Shown here: in pieces, positions 61,646 through 64,000 of the stretch
Position numbering within the stretch: position 1 is the stretch's first letter
How the letters are laid out: each line of letters starts with the position of its first letter
Origin: an uncultured Lachnospiraceae bacterium
GTDB lineage: Bacteria > Bacillota > Clostridia > Lachnospirales > Lachnospiraceae
Direction of reading: 5' to 3'
Length of the DNA stretch: 64,000 nt
NCBI GenBank assembly: GCA_910578715.1
Contig: CAJTRL010000015.1
Coordinates: forward strand, 4,724-68,723
Program-made: the position numbers and the translations under genes
The notes under the pieces: model-generated
What the model was told of the DNA's origin: nothing
Database searches by the model: none
The model's input: the letters and a program-made list of their open reading frames with translations, nothing else

Positions 61646-62422
61646 ATGGCATATGATTATGAATACTTCAAAAAAGCAGTTTTGGATTTGACCAAAATTG
61701 ATTTGGACGCTTACAAAGAAAAACAGATGAAGCGCCGTATTGATACTTTGATTGCCAAGAATAAGATTACCGGCTACGATAATTATGTTGCAGCGCTCAA
61801 AAAAGATAGCCGGATGTTTGAGGAATTTGTTAATTATCTGACGATTAATGTTTCCGAATTTTACCGTAATCCGGAACAATGGCAGATTATGGACAGGGAA
61901 ATCATCCCGGATTTAATCAAGAGATTCGGAAAGAACCTAAAAATCTGGAGCGCAGCCTGTTCGACCGGCGACGAGCCTTATTCTCTGGTTATGGCATTGT
62001 CGAGGCATCTTCCGCTGAACCAGATTAAAATCTATGCGACGGATTTGGACAAACAGGTTATCGCGAAGGCGAAAACGGGTCTGTATGTTGAGAAGAGCAT
62101 TGCCAGCGTACCTGATGACTTTAAAAAGAAATATTTTACAAAGGTAGGTCCTTCTTATCAGATTTCCAACGAAATTAAGTCGCGTGTGGAGTTTAAGGAA
62201 CATAACCTGTTAAAAGATACTTATCCGACGGATTATCATTTGATTGTCTGCCGTAACGTTCTGATTTATTTTACGGAAGAAGCGAAGGATGAAGTGTTCC
62301 GTAAGTTCCAGAGAAGTCTGAAATCAGGCGGATTCCTTTTCATTGGAAGCACGGAACAGATTATCAATCATAAAGAAATCGGATTTGAACGTAGAAATTC
62401 GTTTTTCTATGAGAAGCCCTAA
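61646..62422 (+). CDS. cheR: CheR-family protein-glutamate methyltransferase
   Basis: A 258-residue SAM-dependent methyltransferase that methylates glutamates on chemoreceptors. The N-terminal helical domain (residues 1-75) contains INVSEFYRNPEQW, which carries the catalytic region; the SAM site IWSAACSTGDEPYSL near residue 100 and the VCRNVLIYF motif near 205 are intact. The tail is the usual FIGSTEQI and EIGFERRNSFFYEKP. It is 41 nt after the S1 gene. It can act on the receptor encoded at 54.2 kb, but cheA and cheW must lie elsewhere. Confidence 0.94.
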   Translation: MAYDYEYFKKAVLDLTKIDLDAYKEKQMKRRIDTLIAKNKITGYDNYVAALKKDSRMFEEFVNYLTINVSEFYRNPEQWQIMDREIIPDLIKRFGKNLKIWSAACSTGDEPYSLVMALSRHLPLNQIKIYATDLDKQVIAKAKTGLYVEKSIASVPDDFKKKYFTKVGPSYQISNEIKSRVEFKEHNLLKDTYPTDYHLIVCRNVLIYFTEEAKDEVFRKFQRSLKSGGFLFIGSTEQIINHKEIGFERRNSFFYEKP

Positions 62423-62430
62423 TATTATAA

Positions 62431-62464
62431 AAATGAAGCGCAGACCTGACGGTTTGCGCTTTTT
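62431..62464 (+). terminator. Terminator after cheR
   Basis: GCGCA (62438-62442) and ACC (62444-62446) pair with GGT (62451-62453) and TGCGC (62455-62459), followed by a T run. It lies between convergent genes. Confidence 0.75.
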
Positions 62465-62521
62465 CATTTTTATATAGGAGCGTTCTATTTTTCTTACGGC
62501 ATTTTCTCGGTCTGCATTTTT

Positions 62522-63619
62522 TTAGATGCCCGCCATCTTATGCAGCAGATACGCCGCGTACATGGAAAAAAGCTCCCGGTCTTTTTTTCGTTCTTCCGTC
62601 AGTTCAAAGAACAATTCTTTGCTCTTGTAATCCCGCTTGAAAAACGGCTCTATCTGTACGTCCCACTGGGGAAGATAGGTGGAAAATTTTCGTGTGTAGC
62701 ATGTTGCGGCCGTCGCCTGTACGCGGTATGTTTTGTCCACAAAGGAAGAGACGGATTTGTGAATTGCCGTATCTTCTGCGGGCAGATAGTAGTAATCTTT
62801 ATAGTTGGAATAAAAATATTTCAGCTCTTCCTCGTAAACAGGGACTTTCAGCATGCCTTCGCCCCCTTCGCCGGAAAAGCAGCACCCGTTGGAAACGACG
62901 GAAACCGGACGGGGAATGACACAGGGAAAGGCCAGCTTCATATGAAGCATCTGGCGACTGGAGCCGTTGTCCGGGTAAGAGGCTGCCTGTACTTTTTTGA
63001 CTTTGATTTCTTTGTTAAACAGGTCGTGATAGGAAAGAAGCGGCAGGAGCTGCAGCATGCCTTTCATATCGTCGCTGTTGTGCAGAATCAGCAGTTTATA
63101 GAGATAATCCGTCGGGTTTTTCACATAGGTGTGGTAAATGTTGATGAGCTGGCCGCCGTTGTATTTGTCTTTCCTGTCGATGCCTAGAAAGTTTTCCAGC
63201 GTTTTCTGCTTGCAGTTCGGCGTATTCAGGAAAAACTTGTACGGTGAAATCCGCCGGTACAAATCGAGTCCTTTAAAGTCGTCGAAATGGTAAGAAAGCC
63301 CGTACTGACCGCATTTCTGCAGTACATAAGGTAAATCAAAATTGTTGCCGTTAAAGTGCACCAGATGCGTGTAAGAAGAAGCAAAGGTAAAAAACGTTTC
63401 CAGAACATCACGTTCTTCTTCATAATAGTCGGCAAACCATTGTTTTATATACCATTCGCCGCCTGAATAATAAGCGGAGCCGATTAGGTAGAGACTGGAA
63501 TTTTTAGCAGTAAATCCGGTCGTCTCGATGTCGAAAAAAAGAATTTTGTCGAGCGGGGCGATTTGTTCCAGAGGGTAGCCGATGATAAAATTTTCCAGTT
63601 TTTTCTTTTCGATACGCAT
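62522..63619 (-). CDS. Ribonuclease H-like exonuclease domain protein (YprB type)
   Basis: A 365-residue protein with the three-part RNase H-like exonuclease fold. ExoI is ILFFDIETTGFTAKNS (catalytic Asp and Glu), ExoII HFNGNNFDLPYVLQKCG, and ExoIII HNSDDMKGMLQLLPLL, with the last acid in HNSDDM. The C-terminal part (residues 215-365) is an additional domain with unknown role. Homologues named YprB in Firmicutes are often annotated this way. It is convergent with cheR. The reading frame starts at 63619. Confidence 0.85.
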   Translation of the reverse strand: MRIEKKKLENFIIGYPLEQIAPLDKILFFDIETTGFTAKNSSLYLIGSAYYSGGEWYIKQWFADYYEEERDVLETFFTFASSYTHLVHFNGNNFDLPYVLQKCGQYGLSYHFDDFKGLDLYRRISPYKFFLNTPNCKQKTLENFLGIDRKDKYNGGQLINIYHTYVKNPTDYLYKLLILHNSDDMKGMLQLLPLLSYHDLFNKEIKVKKVQAASYPDNGSSRQMLHMKLAFPCVIPRPVSVVSNGCCFSGEGGEGMLKVPVYEEELKYFYSNYKDYYYLPAEDTAIHKSVSSFVDKTYRVQATAATCYTRKFSTYLPQWDVQIEPFFKRDYKSKELFFELTEERKKDRELFSMYAAYLLHKMAGI

Positions 63620-63662
63620 AGGTGTTCACTTCCGTTTTGGGTTGGGATGTTTTAGTTTACGA

Positions 63663-64000
63663 AGACTCGCAAACACGCGCTTGTAGCGCTTTATGTCCGC
63701 TTTCAGCGGACGTTTGCTCGTTAATCCATGCAAGAAAAACAAATGTCTGCTTCGTGTTGTTTGTTTTTCCCTTAGTTTGTGTAGACTCGCAAACACGCGC
63801 TTGCAGCGCTTTATGTCCGATTACATCGGACGTTTGCTCGTTAATGACTGCAGAAAAACAAATGCCGCTTCGCGTCGCTTGTTTTGCCCTTAGTTTGTGA
63901 AGACTCGCAAACTCGCGCTTGCAGCGCTTTATGTCCGCTTGCAGCGGACGTTTGCTCGTTAATCCATACAAGAAAAACAAATGTCTGCTTCGCAGCCGCT
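63663..64000. repeat. Tandem repeat array, period about 118-120 bp, cut by the window end
   Basis: Three copies are visible: 63663-63782, 63783-63900 and 63901-64000 (truncated), each beginning AGACTCGCAAAC. Each unit has a short stem GTCCGCT...AGCGGAC or GTCCGAT...ATCGGAC, with paired changes between units, and the motif ACAAATG...TTTGTTTT that can also fold. The long frames through it on both strands change phase between units and are unlikely to be proteins. The region between 63620 and 63662 holds the start of the first, less conserved copy. Confidence 0.85.

Noticed and set aside
63657..63980. A long frame on the minus strand through the tandem array that encodes repeats of about 40 residues
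   Set aside because: The unit length is 120 then 118 bp, so the frame shifts between units, and frames exist on both strands. No ribosome site or family match was found; the repeat structure explains the frame.
63663..64000. CRISPR array
   Set aside because: Repeats are about 120 bp and contiguous, with no short repeats separated by unique spacers, and there are no cas genes.

Overview
The window looks like chromosomal core DNA of a gut-type Lachnospiraceae (Clostridium cluster XIVa). The grounds are gene content and gene order: era-yqzL-recO, rplS-lepB-rbgA-lepB-rnhB-FliK-like-FlhB-like-yraN, scpA-scpB between two D,D-carboxypeptidases, BaiN-like oxidoreductase-cmk-ispH-S1 protein, and a five-gene sodium-pumping decarboxylase locus. 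GC content is moderate, starts are mostly ATG with purine-rich ribosome sites, and most genes lie on the + strand. No rRNA, tRNA, CRISPR array, prophage or insertion sequence with a transposase was seen.

Layout. 1-212: end of a minus-strand BadF-type ATPase (dehydratase activase family). 0.48-2.7 kb: rhomboid-like zinc-ribbon membrane protein, sigma-like protein without region 4, unknown protein. 3-5.1 kb: GT4 glycosyltransferase plus overlapping unknown partner. 5.2-9.6 kb: M16C metallopeptidase and DUF4349 lipoprotein. 9.6-18.4 kb: era, yqzL, recO, a lipoprotein, glyQS, alaS, ung, lysA. 18.4-19 kb: the lysA terminator followed at once by a truncated group IIC intron, then the rplS leader. 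19-25.8 kb: rplS to pgeF. 25.9-30.4 kb: two-component system and split chromate transporter. 30.6-33 kb: feoA-feoB. 33-41 kb: ZIP transporter, HPr-like protein, sbcD-sbcC, cation efflux, cardiolipin synthase, acyltransferase. 41-48.4 kb: tmcAL (minus), rpsU, carboxypeptidase, phosphoesterase, scpA-scpB, second carboxypeptidase. 48.5-53.9 kb: sodium-pump decarboxylase operon. 54-57.6 kb: chemoreceptor, TetR and RpiR regulators. 57.6-62.4 kb: flavoprotein, cmk, ispH, S1 protein, cheR. 62.5-63.6 kb: YprB-like exonuclease (minus). 63.65-64 kb: start of a tandem array of about 120-bp units, cut by the window end.

The most unusual signals are non-coding. (1) Two intergenic palindromic elements (42350-42509 and 44282-44479, opposite orientation) share a conserved core of about 105 nt that can fold with compensatory changes, but have perfect 28-bp and 46-bp inverted arms that are unrelated in sequence between the two. 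(2) A recurring sequence close to AGAAAGGYATGGTTRTT lies just before the start codon of about ten unrelated genes and helps pick their starts. (3) A domain-I-only group IIC intron remnant sits against a terminator. (4) Two genes have leaders with paired hairpins. (5) The end-of-window repeat array has a covarying stem. These were found by eye; no search or folding program was run.
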